NCBI GenBank assembly: GCA_035560415.1
Contig: DATMZG010000117.1
Coordinates: 22,066 to 86,065, forward strand
Source of the DNA: DATMXT01 sp035560415
GTDB lineage: Bacteria; Bacillota; Clostridia; Oscillospirales; Feifaniaceae
Length of the DNA stretch: 64,000 bases
Reading direction: 5' to 3'
Below, one piece after another: positions 56,145 through 64,000 of the stretch. Within the stretch, counting starts at the first letter, position 1. Each line of letters opens with the position of its first letter. The notes beneath the pieces were generated by a model. It searched no databases. It was given only the letters and a program-made list of their open reading frames with translations, and had not been told where the DNA came from. The position numbers and the translations under genes were made by a program.

Positions 56145-58123
56145 AGAAGAGCAAGCCCCGGAGCGTGCGCGTTCCGGCCCTCTCGCTGCTTGCGGCCGTC
56201 GTCTTCGCAGTGACTGCCGTCGTCGACTACCGCTATGCCCTGGCACAGCTCGTCATGGCCGCCATCTTGCTGTCGGGCTACGCCGCCATGGGTGTCACCC
56301 GCCGCACCCGCAGAAGCCGGGCGCTGGCCGCCGTCGGCGCCAGACTCGAAACCGGCTCGGTCGGCTTCATGACGACGGCCATGCCGGCCGCCGCCGTCGA
56401 CAAAACAGGCACCGTCGTCTGGTACAACCCCGCCTTTGAAGAGATGGTGGGCAAAAACTGCGACATCGGGCACGACATCAAAGAACTCGTCGAGGGGCTC
56501 GACATGCACAAATACACGGCCGAGGACTTGATGACCGGCATCGACATGACGGCCTGCGGCCGAAGCCTTCGAGTTTACGCCTCGCTCTTGCGGGAGCAGG
56601 GCGAGGACAAGGAGGCGCTGCTGGTTCTGCTCTTTGTCGACATGACGACCTACCGCATGCTCGAGCGGGAGCACGAGGCCTCCCGGCCGGTCGCGGCCCT
56701 CATCTCCATCGACAACCTCGACGAGATCACGCAGGACGCCACCGAGAGCGAAAAGGCCTTGGTGCTCGGCGCCGTCGACAATCTGCTTCGGGAGTGGGCA
56801 AAGCCCACCGGCGGACTCATTCAGCTCTATGAGCGGGGCCGCTATGTCTTCGTCTTCGAGGACCGGTTTTTGTCCGGCTACATCGCCGAAAAGTTTGCGG
56901 TTTTAGACCGGGTGCGGGAGACCACGGGCCCGGGCGGGGCAAGCCCCACCATCTCCATCGGCATCGGCCGGGGGGAGGACAGCTACGAGGACGCGATGGA
57001 GCTGGCCCGCCAGGCGCTTGAAATGGCGCTGGGCAGAGGCGGCGACCAGGCCGCCGTCAAGCAGGGCACCGATTTTGAATTTTTCGGCGGCAAATCCAAG
57101 GCCGTCGAGCGGCGCACCAAGGTCAAGTCCCGCGTCATGGCGGCCGCCCTCTCCGACCTGCTCGACAAGGCCACGAGCGTCATCATCATGGGGCACAGGG
57201 CAGCCGACTTCGACGCCGTCGGCGCTTCAGTCGGCGTGGCGCGGCTCGCCATGGCCCGCAAAAAGCCCGTGAACATCGTCATCAACCGCGGGGCGACGCC
57301 GGCCATCGGCCTCATTGAGCACATTGAAATGCTGCCGGAATACGAGGGGATTTTTGTCGACCCCATCGTCGGCCTCGACCGCATCACCTCGGGCACGCTG
57401 CTCGTCATCTGCGACACCCACAACCCCGACTACATCGAGTCGAAAGAAATTTACGAGGCGGCCGAGAAAGTCGTCGTCATCGACCACCACCGCCGCATGG
57501 CCAAAGCCATTGAGAACACCGCCCTGACCTACCACGAGCCCTACGCCTCCTCGACAAGCGAGATCGTCTGTGAGCTGGCCCAGTACATCGAGGGCGGGGC
57601 CGCCATGCGCAAAAGGGAGGCCGAGGCGCTGCTGGCCGGCATCGTGCTCGACACCAATACATTCTTTTTCAAGACCTCGTTTCGGACTTTCGAGGCGGCG
57701 GGCTTTTTGCGCAAGCTGGGGGCCGACACCATCGAAGTCAAAAAACTCTTCCAAATCGACCAGGACAGCTACCACTGCCGCACTGAGCTCGTGGGCGCCA
57801 CGAAGCTCATTGAGCGGGCGCTGGCTGTTGCAGCCTGGGAGGGTGAGCTCATGCCCGACATGGGCGTCATCGCCGCCCAGGCGGCCGACGAAATGCTGGG
57901 ACTTGACGGGGTGGAGGCCTCCTTTGTCCTCTATGGCAGCGACGGCGAGGTCAACATATCAGCCCGGTCCCTCGGAAAGCTCAATGTCCAGCTCATTATG
58001 GAGGACATGGGGGGCGGAGGGCATCTGACAAACGCCGGCGCGCAGGTGTCAGGTGAGCTCGCGGGCGTGCGGGATCAGCTCATCGAAGCCGCCCGCAGGC
58101 ATTTGCACGAAGTCCAAAAATAA
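56141..58123 (+). CDS. gdpP: c-di-AMP phosphodiesterase GdpP (GGDEF-DHH)
   Basis: Membrane-bound enzyme that hydrolyses the second messenger cyclic di-AMP. The 660-residue protein has two N-terminal membrane helices (residues 10-48), a PAS-like domain (residues 75-170), a degenerate GGDEF domain (about 175-310; ISIDNLDEITQDATESEKA and SIGIGRGEDSYEDAMELA), then DHH (IIMGHRAADFDAVGASVG near residue 348, VICDTHNPDYIESKE and VVIDHHRRM near residue 445) and DHHA1 with GGGGHLTNAGAQ near residue 627. All metal-binding residues are visible. The gene overlaps its upstream neighbour by four bases. Confidence 0.96.
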   Translation: MKKSKPRSVRVPALSLLAAVVFAVTAVVDYRYALAQLVMAAILLSGYAAMGVTRRTRRSRALAAVGARLETGSVGFMTTAMPAAAVDKTGTVVWYNPAFEEMVGKNCDIGHDIKELVEGLDMHKYTAEDLMTGIDMTACGRSLRVYASLLREQGEDKEALLVLLFVDMTTYRMLEREHEASRPVAALISIDNLDEITQDATESEKALVLGAVDNLLREWAKPTGGLIQLYERGRYVFVFEDRFLSGYIAEKFAVLDRVRETTGPGGASPTISIGIGRGEDSYEDAMELARQALEMALGRGGDQAAVKQGTDFEFFGGKSKAVERRTKVKSRVMAAALSDLLDKATSVIIMGHRAADFDAVGASVGVARLAMARKKPVNIVINRGATPAIGLIEHIEMLPEYEGIFVDPIVGLDRITSGTLLVICDTHNPDYIESKEIYEAAEKVVVIDHHRRMAKAIENTALTYHEPYASSTSEIVCELAQYIEGGAAMRKREAEALLAGIVLDTNTFFFKTSFRTFEAAGFLRKLGADTIEVKKLFQIDQDSYHCRTELVGATKLIERALAVAAWEGELMPDMGVIAAQAADEMLGLDGVEASFVLYGSDGEVNISARSLGKLNVQLIMEDMGGGGHLTNAGAQVSGELAGVRDQLIEAARRHLHEVQK

Positions 58124-58193
58124 CAACAAGGCGCAGAAAATCGCGGCGGACGGTGAGCGCTGTCCGCCTTTGGGATAGGGGAGGGTTACCGAA

Positions 58194-58640
58194 GTGAAAG
58201 TCATTTTGCAGCAGGACGTCAAGAGCCTCGGAAAGAAGGGGCAGCTGGTCGAAGTGTCGGACGGCTACGCCCGCAATTACCTCATGCCGCGCAAGCTCGC
58301 GGCGCCGGCCACCGCGGGCGCCATGAACGAGTACAATCAGCAGGAGGCCGCCAAGAAATTCAAGGCCCAAAAAGAGCTTGAGGAGGCGAAGGAGCTCGCC
58401 GAAAAGCTAAACGGCGTGACCGTGAAGCTCACGGCCCGCGGCGGCTCGCAGGGCAAGCTCTTCGGCTCGGTCACGACAAAAGAGGTCTCGGAGCAGCTGA
58501 AGGCCCAGCTCGGGCTTGAAGTCGACCGCAAAAAGCTCGTCATGGACGACATTAAGAATTTCGGAACCATAGAAGCCGAGTGCCGCATTCATCAGGGCAT
58601 TGCGGCCAAGTTCTATGTGCTTGTCACAAGCGAAGAGTGA
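58194..58640 (+). CDS. rplI: 50S ribosomal protein L9
   Basis: Structural protein of the large ribosomal subunit. The 148-residue protein shows the L9 signature MKVILQQDVKSLGKKGQLVEVSDGYARNYLMPRKLA at the N-terminus, a long central helix and a C-terminal rRNA-binding domain (GKLFGSVTTKEVSEQLKAQLGLEVDRKKL). GTG at 58194 follows GGGGAGGGTTACCGAA. It lies between gdpP and dnaB, the usual Firmicutes order. Confidence 0.97.
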   Translation: MKVILQQDVKSLGKKGQLVEVSDGYARNYLMPRKLAAPATAGAMNEYNQQEAAKKFKAQKELEEAKELAEKLNGVTVKLTARGGSQGKLFGSVTTKEVSEQLKAQLGLEVDRKKLVMDDIKNFGTIEAECRIHQGIAAKFYVLVTSEE

Positions 58641-58646
58641 CAGAAT

Positions 58647-59981
58647 ATGAATTTGACCGCTGACATTCTGCGCAGAATGCCCTACAGCATGGAGGCCGAG
58701 CAAAGCGTGCTGGGCGCGGTGCTGGTCAGCCCCGCACTCATGCCGAGAGCCGCAGCGATGCTGCGGCCGTCGGACTTTTACCTGCGCCAAAACGCCGAGG
58801 TCTACGAGGCCATGTACGGGATGTTCACGGAGAGCGAAGCCATCGACGTCGTGACGGTGCTCGAGAAAATGAAAGCGCTGGGCACTTACGCCGAGGGGAC
58901 GACAGCGGCTTACCTCGTCTCCTTAGCCGAGTTTGTGCCGGCCACCGCCAACATGGACAAATACGCCGCCATTGTGCTCGATAAGTCGCTGACAAGGCAG
59001 CTCATCGCCGCCGCCACCGACATCGCCGAGAGCTGCTACGCCGAGGCCGACGCCTTTCCCATTTTGCTCGACCGGGGCGAACAGCTTCTTTATGAGCTGC
59101 GGGGCGGGCGCAACACCGGCGAAATCCGGCCCATCGCCGAAATTGTCGATGAGGCCTATCTCAGGCTCTCGGAGCTCGCCGCACTCGGCGGCAAGCTCTC
59201 GGGCATCTCCTGCGGCTACCACCGCATCGACAAGCTCGTGGGCGGGCTCAACAAGTCCGACCTCATCCTGCTTGCCGCCCGGCCCGGCGTCGGCAAGACG
59301 GCCTTCGCCTTAAACGTCGCGCGGCACGTCGCCGTCGCCGAAAAAAAGCCGGTCGCCATCTTCTCGCTCGAGATGTCGGACGTTCAGCTGGCCTTTCGCA
59401 TGTTCTCAAACGAGGCCTCAATCGACGGGGCAAGGCTGCGGGTCGGCGACATCGCCACCGGCAGCGAGGAGTGGGCGGCACTCGCGGAAGCTGCCGACAT
59501 TCTGGGCTCCTCCCGCATGAAAATCGACGACTCGGCCGGAACGACCGTGGCCGAAATGAAGGCAAAACTGCGCCGAGAGCGGGAGTTGGGGCTTGTCGTC
59601 GTCGACTATTTGCAGCTCATGCGCTCGGGCACCCGCACCGACAACCGCACGCAGGAGGTCGCCGAGATCTCCCGCTCCCTCAAAATCATGGCCAAAGAGC
59701 TCGGCGTGCCCATTTTGGCCCTCTCCCAGCTCAACCGGTCACCCGAGGCCCGCAAGGACAAAAAGCCCATGCTCTCGGATTTGCGCGAGTCGGGCTCCAT
59801 TGAACAGGACGCCGACATCGTCATGTTCCTCTATCACGATGAGGACAACCCCGAGGAGAAGGGCATCATCCACTGCTCGGTCGCCAAAAACCGGCACGGC
59901 GCGACGGGTCTCATCGACTTTGGCTGGCGCGGCGAATTCACCCGCTTCACCGAACTCGAGAAAAACCGCGAGGAGTCCTGA
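58647..59981 (+). CDS. dnaB: Replicative DNA helicase DnaB
   Basis: Hexameric 5'-3' helicase that unwinds DNA at the fork. The 444-residue protein starts with MPYSMEAEQSVLGAVLVSP, followed by the N-terminal collar domain, linker helix and RecA-like core. Walker A is ARPGVGKTAFALNVA near residue 211, Walker B ends in GLVVVDYLQLM near residue 315, and the arginine-finger and DNA loop region is SRSLKIMAKELGVPILALSQLNRSPEARKDKKPMLSDLRESGSIEQDAD. No intein is present. It follows rplI by 6 bases. Confidence 0.97.
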   Translation: MNLTADILRRMPYSMEAEQSVLGAVLVSPALMPRAAAMLRPSDFYLRQNAEVYEAMYGMFTESEAIDVVTVLEKMKALGTYAEGTTAAYLVSLAEFVPATANMDKYAAIVLDKSLTRQLIAAATDIAESCYAEADAFPILLDRGEQLLYELRGGRNTGEIRPIAEIVDEAYLRLSELAALGGKLSGISCGYHRIDKLVGGLNKSDLILLAARPGVGKTAFALNVARHVAVAEKKPVAIFSLEMSDVQLAFRMFSNEASIDGARLRVGDIATGSEEWAALAEAADILGSSRMKIDDSAGTTVAEMKAKLRRERELGLVVVDYLQLMRSGTRTDNRTQEVAEISRSLKIMAKELGVPILALSQLNRSPEARKDKKPMLSDLRESGSIEQDADIVMFLYHDEDNPEEKGIIHCSVAKNRHGATGLIDFGWRGEFTRFTELEKNREES

Positions 59982-59983
59982 CC

Positions 59984-61300
59984 GTGGAAACGGAACTGGA
60001 ACGAAAAGGGCGAAACACCCTTGAAAAGTACGGCATGCTGGACGGCGTCCGGCATGTCGTCGTCGGGCTGTCCGGCGGGGCAGACAGCGTCAGCCTGCTG
60101 CATTTTCTGGCCGGTCTCCGGGGCGAGGCCGGCTTTTCGCTGTCGGCCCTGCACCTGAACCATCTGCTGCGGGGCGAGGAGGCCCTGCGGGATGAAAATT
60201 ACGCAAAAGAGCTCTGCGCCGCGCTCGAAGTCCCCATTTCAGTCCACCGGCTGCCCATCTCGGAGCTCGCAAAGGCCCGGGGCGTCTCCTTCGAGACGGC
60301 CGGGCGCGACGAGCGGTACCGCCTCTTTGAAGCGGAGGCCGCAAAATGCGGCGGGGCCGTGGCCACGGCCCACACGGCCAGTGATGCCGCCGAGACGCTG
60401 CTCTTAAACCTCATGCGGGGCTCGGGGCTCGCGGGACTTGGCGCCATTCCGCCGCGTCGGGGCATCTATATCCGGCCCCTCATCGACTGCCTGCGGGAGG
60501 AGGTCGAGGACTACTGCGCAGCTCATGGGCTTGCCTTTGTCACCGACTCGACCAACCTCTCGCCGGACTACGCCCGCAACCGGGTGCGCCTCGAGCTTCT
60601 GCCCTATATGAAAGAACACTTCAACCCGGCTGTCATTGAGACCCTCGCCCGCACGGCGGGGCTTTTGCGGGAGGATGAGGCGGCGCTTGACGCCCTTGTC
60701 CCGGACACGGGCGACGTGGAGGCGCTGCAAGCGCTGCCCTTTGCGCTGCGCTCAAGGGCGCTGCGCCGCATGGCAGGCCATGCGCTCTCATATGAGCAGA
60801 CAAAGGCGCTCGACGCCCTCCTCATGTCGAGGCAAAACGGGGTCGTCAAAAGCCTGCCGGACGGGCTTGAGGCCAGGGTCGAGTACGGGCGGCTGCGCGT
60901 GGAAAAAGGGCGCCCCGCGACCATTGCCCCGCAGACGCTTCGCTTGGGAAACAACCAAATTGACGGATTTGGAAACATTAAGCTGTCGATTGAAGATGAA
61001 AAAAGTTCAGAGAATATTTACAACCACCGCTTAAAGTGTGGTATAATACAAAATACGCTGTGCGTCAGGGCGCGGTCAAACGGGGACAAATATCGCCCCT
61101 GCGGCAGGCCCGAAAAAAGTCTTGCCAGGCTTGCGAAAGACGCAAAGCTGCCGGCCTCGCTTCGAGGTGTGCTGCCGGTCGTCACGGCGGACGGGAAAAT
61201 TGTCGCAGCCTTTCCCTTCGGCCCCTCGCAAGAGGCGGCGGCGGGCGAAGAGCCCGGGCTTCTCATCACATACTATCCTAAGGAGCATATTGAGCTATGA
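59984..61300 (+). CDS. tilS: tRNA(Ile)-lysidine synthase
   Basis: Modifies C34 of the CAU-anticodon isoleucine tRNA to lysidine, so that it reads AUA. The 438-residue protein has the PP-loop VVVGLSGGADSVSLLHFLAGL near residue 22, LHLNHLLRGEEALRDENYAKELC near residue 52, TAHTASDAAETLLLNLMRGSGLAGLGAIPP near residue 127 and the C-terminal TilS domain ending in GLLITYYPKE. GTG at 59984 follows GAGGAGTCCTGACC right after the dnaB stop. It overlaps hpt by four bases. The segment around 60990-61050 is locally AT rich. Confidence 0.94.
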   Translation: METELERKGRNTLEKYGMLDGVRHVVVGLSGGADSVSLLHFLAGLRGEAGFSLSALHLNHLLRGEEALRDENYAKELCAALEVPISVHRLPISELAKARGVSFETAGRDERYRLFEAEAAKCGGAVATAHTASDAAETLLLNLMRGSGLAGLGAIPPRRGIYIRPLIDCLREEVEDYCAAHGLAFVTDSTNLSPDYARNRVRLELLPYMKEHFNPAVIETLARTAGLLREDEAALDALVPDTGDVEALQALPFALRSRALRRMAGHALSYEQTKALDALLMSRQNGVVKSLPDGLEARVEYGRLRVEKGRPATIAPQTLRLGNNQIDGFGNIKLSIEDEKSSENIYNHRLKCGIIQNTLCVRARSNGDKYRPCGRPEKSLARLAKDAKLPASLRGVLPVVTADGKIVAAFPFGPSQEAAAGEEPGLLITYYPKEHIEL

Positions 61301-61845
61301 GCATGGACCAGGATATATCCCGCATACTTCTGACCGAGGCGCAGATCAAGGAACGCATACGGGAGCTCGGCCGCCAGATTACGCGGGACTACAACGCAAA
61401 GCCGCTGCATCTCGTCGGCGTACTCAAAGGGTCGGTCGTGTTTATGACCGATCTCATGCGTCAAATCGACCTTCCGCTGACCATAGATTTTCTCGCCATT
61501 TCGAGCTACGGCGCCGGCACCAAGACGTCGGGAGTGGTTCAGCTCATCAAGGACCTGAGCAATCCGGTCGACGGCAGGGACGTCCTCATCGTCGAGGACA
61601 TTCTCGACTCGGGGCTGACACTCTCCTACATCACCGAAACCATGCGCACGAAAGACGCCGCAAGCGTCAAAGTGTGCACGCTCTTAAACAAGCCCGACCG
61701 CCGCAGCCCGACGGTGGCGGTCCAGGCCGACTACGAGGGTTTTGTCATTCCGGACGAGTTTGTCGTGGGCTACGGGCTTGACTACAACGAGAAATACCGC
61801 AACCTGCCATTCATTGGCGTGCTGGACCGCAAGGTCTACCAGTGA
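61297..61845 (+). CDS. hpt: Hypoxanthine phosphoribosyltransferase
   Basis: Salvages hypoxanthine and guanine into IMP and GMP using PRPP. The 182-residue protein has LVGVLKGSVVFMTDLMRQI near residue 39, the flexible-loop SSYGAGTKTSGVVQLIKDL near residue 69, the PRPP-binding VLIVEDILDSGLTLSYI near residue 92 and the C-terminal EFVVGYGLDYNEKYRNLPFIGVL. The tilS-hpt-ftsH order is standard in Firmicutes. Its ATG overlaps the tilS stop by four bases. Confidence 0.97.
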   Translation: MSMDQDISRILLTEAQIKERIRELGRQITRDYNAKPLHLVGVLKGSVVFMTDLMRQIDLPLTIDFLAISSYGAGTKTSGVVQLIKDLSNPVDGRDVLIVEDILDSGLTLSYITETMRTKDAASVKVCTLLNKPDRRSPTVAVQADYEGFVIPDEFVVGYGLDYNEKYRNLPFIGVLDRKVYQ

Positions 61846-61914
61846 CTTTGCGCATAAATGATTCGTTTTACGAATATTGCATAAAGTCCAATCGTACAAA
61901 CAGGAGCTGATAGA

Positions 61915-63837
61915 TTGAATCAGAATAAGAGACCGATCGGCCCGAGCCCTCTGCGCGGCATCATATTTTATTTTATTTTGCTCACGCTGCTCTATTTTGC
62001 CGTGTCCTCGCTCTACAACAAGGCCGAAACGGTTGTCATCACATACTCCGACATCGTAGGCTACTTCGACAAGGGAGAGGTCAAGAGCTTCACGGTCGAC
62101 GAGCGCAACATCATTCACATAACATTCAAGGATGCCGCAAAGGCCGACGTGACCTATAAGCTGCCAAGCCTCAACCTCTTTTTGTACAGCGTTCCGGTTG
62201 AGCGGCTCGACGAGCTGACGGCCACCGGCGGCCTTGAGAGCTACGACTTTGCGCCCCCCTACGAGGCCCCCTTCTGGATGACCATGCTGCCCTACGCACT
62301 GCTCTTTGTCGGCTTTGGGGTGCTGTGGTACTACCTCATGAACCAGCAGGGCGGGGCCGGCGGCGGCAAAGTCATGAACTTCGGCAAGGCCCGCACAAAA
62401 GTCGCCTCCGACGAGAAGCACAAAGTTACGTTTGACGACGTGGCCGGCGCCGAGGAGGAAAAGCTCGAGCTCTTTGAAATTGTCGACTTTTTAAAGGACC
62501 CGCGAAAATATCTCGAAATCGGCGCCCGCATTCCCAAGGGCATTTTGCTCTACGGCCCGCCCGGAACCGGCAAGACGCTGCTGGCCCGCGCCGTCTCGGG
62601 AGAGGCCGGCGTGCCCTTCTACTCCATTTCCGGCTCCGACTTTGTCGAAATGTTCGTCGGCGTCGGCGCCTCCCGCGTGCGCGACCTCTTTGACCAGGCC
62701 AAAAAGACCGCGCCCTGCATCGTCTTCATCGATGAGATCGACGCGGTCGGCCGGCACCGCGGCGCAGGCCTTGGCGGCGGCCACGACGAGCGCGAGCAGA
62801 CCTTAAATCAGCTGCTCGTCGAAATGGACGGCTTTGGCAAAAACGAAGGGGTCATCATCATCGCCGCCACCAACCGGCCCGACATTCTCGACCCCGCGCT
62901 GCTGCGCCCCGGCCGGTTCGACCGGCAGATCATGGTCAACGCCCCCGACCAGAAGGGCCGCGAGGAGATTTTGAAAGTCCACGCCCGGGGCAAGCCCTTT
63001 GACGAGGACGTCAAGCTCGGCGTCATCGCCAAGACGACGCCGGGATTCACCGGCGCCGACCTTGAAAACCTCTTAAACGAGTCGGCGCTGCTTGCGGCCA
63101 GGCGAAACGGCAAAAAAATCAGCATGGAGGATGTCGAAGAGGCCACCATCAAGGTCATCGCCGGCCCCGAAAAGCGCAGCCGCACCATCTCCGAAAAGGA
63201 GCGCAAGCTGACGGCCTACCACGAGGCCGGCCACGCCATCGTGACGAGGGCCCTCGAGACCCAGAATCCGGTCCACCAGATCTCCATCATTCCGCGCGGC
63301 ATGGCCGGCGGCTACACGCTGTCGCTGCCCACCGAGGACAAATACTACTCCTCCCGCGAGGAGATGCGCGAGGAGATCGTCACGCTCTTGGGCGGGCGGG
63401 CCGCCGAGCGGCTCTGCCTCACAGACATCTCGACCGGCGCCTCCAACGACATTGAGCGGGCCACCACCATCGCCCGCAAAATGGTCACGGTCTACGGCAT
63501 GTCGGAAGAGCTCGGCCCCATCGTCTACGGCGCCGGCTCCTCCGAAGTCTTCCTCGGCCGCGATTTCGCGCAGCCCAAAAACTACTCCGAGAACATCTCG
63601 GCCCAGATTGACCATGAAATCAAGCGCATCATCGACGACTGCTACAACCGCGCCATGGAGATTCTGGAAAAACAGCGGGACATTCTCGACAAGCTTGCCG
63701 CCCTCCTGATGGAAAAGGAGAAGATCGGCGCCGTCGAGTTCGAGGCGCTCTTCCCCGCAAAAGAGAACAAAGAGGAATCTATGCCAAATGGCGAAGAGAC
63801 CCCGGCAGTGCAGGAGCCTGCGGGCGAAAATCTGTAA
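61915..63837 (+). CDS. ftsH: ATP-dependent zinc metalloprotease FtsH
   Basis: Membrane-bound AAA+ protease for quality control of membrane and regulatory proteins. The 640-residue protein has two membrane helices (residues 17-33 and 120-142) flanking a small extracellular domain, the AAA module with [13 protein letters not shown] near residue 213 and [12 protein letters not shown] near residue 268, the second region of homology ([18 protein letters not shown]), and the zinc site [10 protein letters not shown] near residue 437 with the third ligand in the [14 protein letters not shown] region. TTG at 61915 follows ACAGGAGCTGATAGA. A hairpin follows at 63849. Confidence 0.96.
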   Translation: MNQNKRPIGPSPLRGIIFYFILLTLLYFAVSSLYNKAETVVITYSDIVGYFDKGEVKSFTVDERNIIHITFKDAAKADVTYKLPSLNLFLYSVPVERLDELTATGGLESYDFAPPYEAPFWMTMLPYALLFVGFGVLWYYLMNQQGGAGGGKVMNFGKARTKVASDEKHKVTFDDVAGAEEEKLELFEIVDFLKDPRKYLEIGARIPKGILLYGPPGTGKTLLARAVSGEAGVPFYSISGSDFVEMFVGVGASRVRDLFDQAKKTAPCIVFIDEIDAVGRHRGAGLGGGHDEREQTLNQLLVEMDGFGKNEGVIIIAATNRPDILDPALLRPGRFDRQIMVNAPDQKGREEILKVHARGKPFDEDVKLGVIAKTTPGFTGADLENLLNESALLAARRNGKKISMEDVEEATIKVIAGPEKRSRTISEKERKLTAYHEAGHAIVTRALETQNPVHQISIIPRGMAGGYTLSLPTEDKYYSSREEMREEIVTLLGGRAAERLCLTDISTGASNDIERATTIARKMVTVYGMSEELGPIVYGAGSSEVFLGRDFAQPKNYSENISAQIDHEIKRIIDDCYNRAMEILEKQRDILDKLAALLMEKEKIGAVEFEALFPAKENKEESMPNGEETPAVQEPAGENL

Positions 63838-63848
63838 ATACAGTCATT

Positions 63849-63880
63849 GAAGGCCGGTCCGAACATTCGGACCGGCCTTC
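63849..63880 (+). terminator. Hairpin at the 3' end of ftsH
   Basis: GAAGGCCGGTCCG pairs with CGGACCGGCCTTC across AACATT. As after thiT, no T-run follows; the dispersed repeat begins at once. Confidence 0.7.
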
Positions 63881-64000
63881 AGGCTGTCGAAAAAGTATTT
63901 TTCGACAGCCTGATTTTCTCGGCTCTCCGATTGGCCGGGAAAATGTGCTTCAAATCCTTATTTTTAAATGCTTTTAAAAATAAGGCCGTTAAATGCCGCC
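63880..64000 (+). repeat. Multi-hairpin dispersed repeat, copy B (cut by window end)
   Basis: The unit matches copy A (711-833) in order and most bases: hairpin CAGGCTGTCGAAAA / TTTTCGACAGCCTG at 63880-63912, then TTTTCTCGGC / GGCCGGGAAAA with mismatches that weaken it, then CCTTATTTTTAAA / TTTAAAAATAAGG, and finally TTAAATGCCGCC as in copy A. Several differences in the first hairpin are paired changes (CAAA/TTTG in A, CGAA/TTCG in B), so the stem is kept while the sequence drifts. The right end is outside the window. Confidence 0.87.

Overview
The window looks like chromosomal DNA of a GC-rich (about 60 % by eye), anaerobic, endospore-forming member of the Clostridia. The signs are spoVA sporulation genes, ferredoxin-dependent 2-oxoacid oxidoreductase, an acyl-CoA dehydrogenase/Etf set, oxygen-sensitive Fe-S enzymes, a Firmicutes-type block (DUF2232, gdpP, rplI, dnaB, then tilS-hpt-ftsH), and short-spaced genes with strong GGAGG ribosome binding sites. 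An Oscillospirales-like gut lineage would fit, but no rRNA or other taxonomic marker is present, so this is inference. I saw no rRNA or tRNA gene, insertion sequence, integrase or phage gene.

Layout. 1-9.4 kb: thiamine transporter thiT, a multi-hairpin dispersed repeat, the SGNH hydrolase-rnr-phosphopantetheinyl transferase operon, a WYL regulator, proS, and divergent from it a two-domain tyrosine phosphatase and a 2-hydroxyacid dehydrogenase. 9.4-10 kb: an AT-rich stretch without a credible gene but with operator-like palindromes. 10-17.1 kb: antiporter, metallo-beta-lactamase-fold hydrolase, AEC transporter, acetyltransferase, thiE, HAD phosphatase, glutamate dehydrogenase and a QueG-like Fe-S protein. 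17.2-17.5 kb: a small degenerate CRISPR array without cas genes. 17.5-25.8 kb: a LysR regulator divergent from an amino-acid fermentation cluster (3-aminobutyryl-CoA ammonia-lyase-like hotdog protein, four-subunit 2-oxoacid:ferredoxin oxidoreductase, M20 amidohydrolase, acyl-CoA dehydrogenase, EtfBA).

25.9-32.4 kb: an unrecognised surface- or coat-like protein with a Cys/Arg-rich in-frame tail beyond its stop codon, an NSS transporter, pnp, a membrane-anchored unknown protein and a flavin-binding protein. 32.4-37.6 kb: a six-gene minus-strand operon joining a molybdopterin oxidoreductase to sulfhydrogenase-type electron-transfer subunits and a shortened [NiFe]-hydrogenase small-subunit-like protein, with no [NiFe] large subunit. 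I consider this the best candidate for an unusual system. 37.7-44.4 kb: a LexA/CI-like repressor, a 50-residue copper-amine-oxidase-N-like micro-protein, then a minus-strand set (cysteine desulfidase, ATC hydrolase, amidohydrolase, RidA) that together suggest thiazoline/cysteine breakdown with enamine disposal, an FMN-binding lipoprotein and threonine dehydratase.

44.5-47 kb: spoVAC, spoVAD and spoVAE, with an antisense small membrane protein between the last two. 46.9-51.3 kb: DinB-like, YoaK-like, Nudix, M20 peptidase, YpsA-like and SecB-like genes. 51.3-64 kb: envelope and core genes (ddl, a membrane-anchored murF, alpha/beta hydrolase; DUF2232, gdpP, rplI, dnaB, tilS, hpt, ftsH). The window ends inside a second copy of the multi-hairpin repeat. 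Many long open frames opposite real genes arise from the high GC and were left out.
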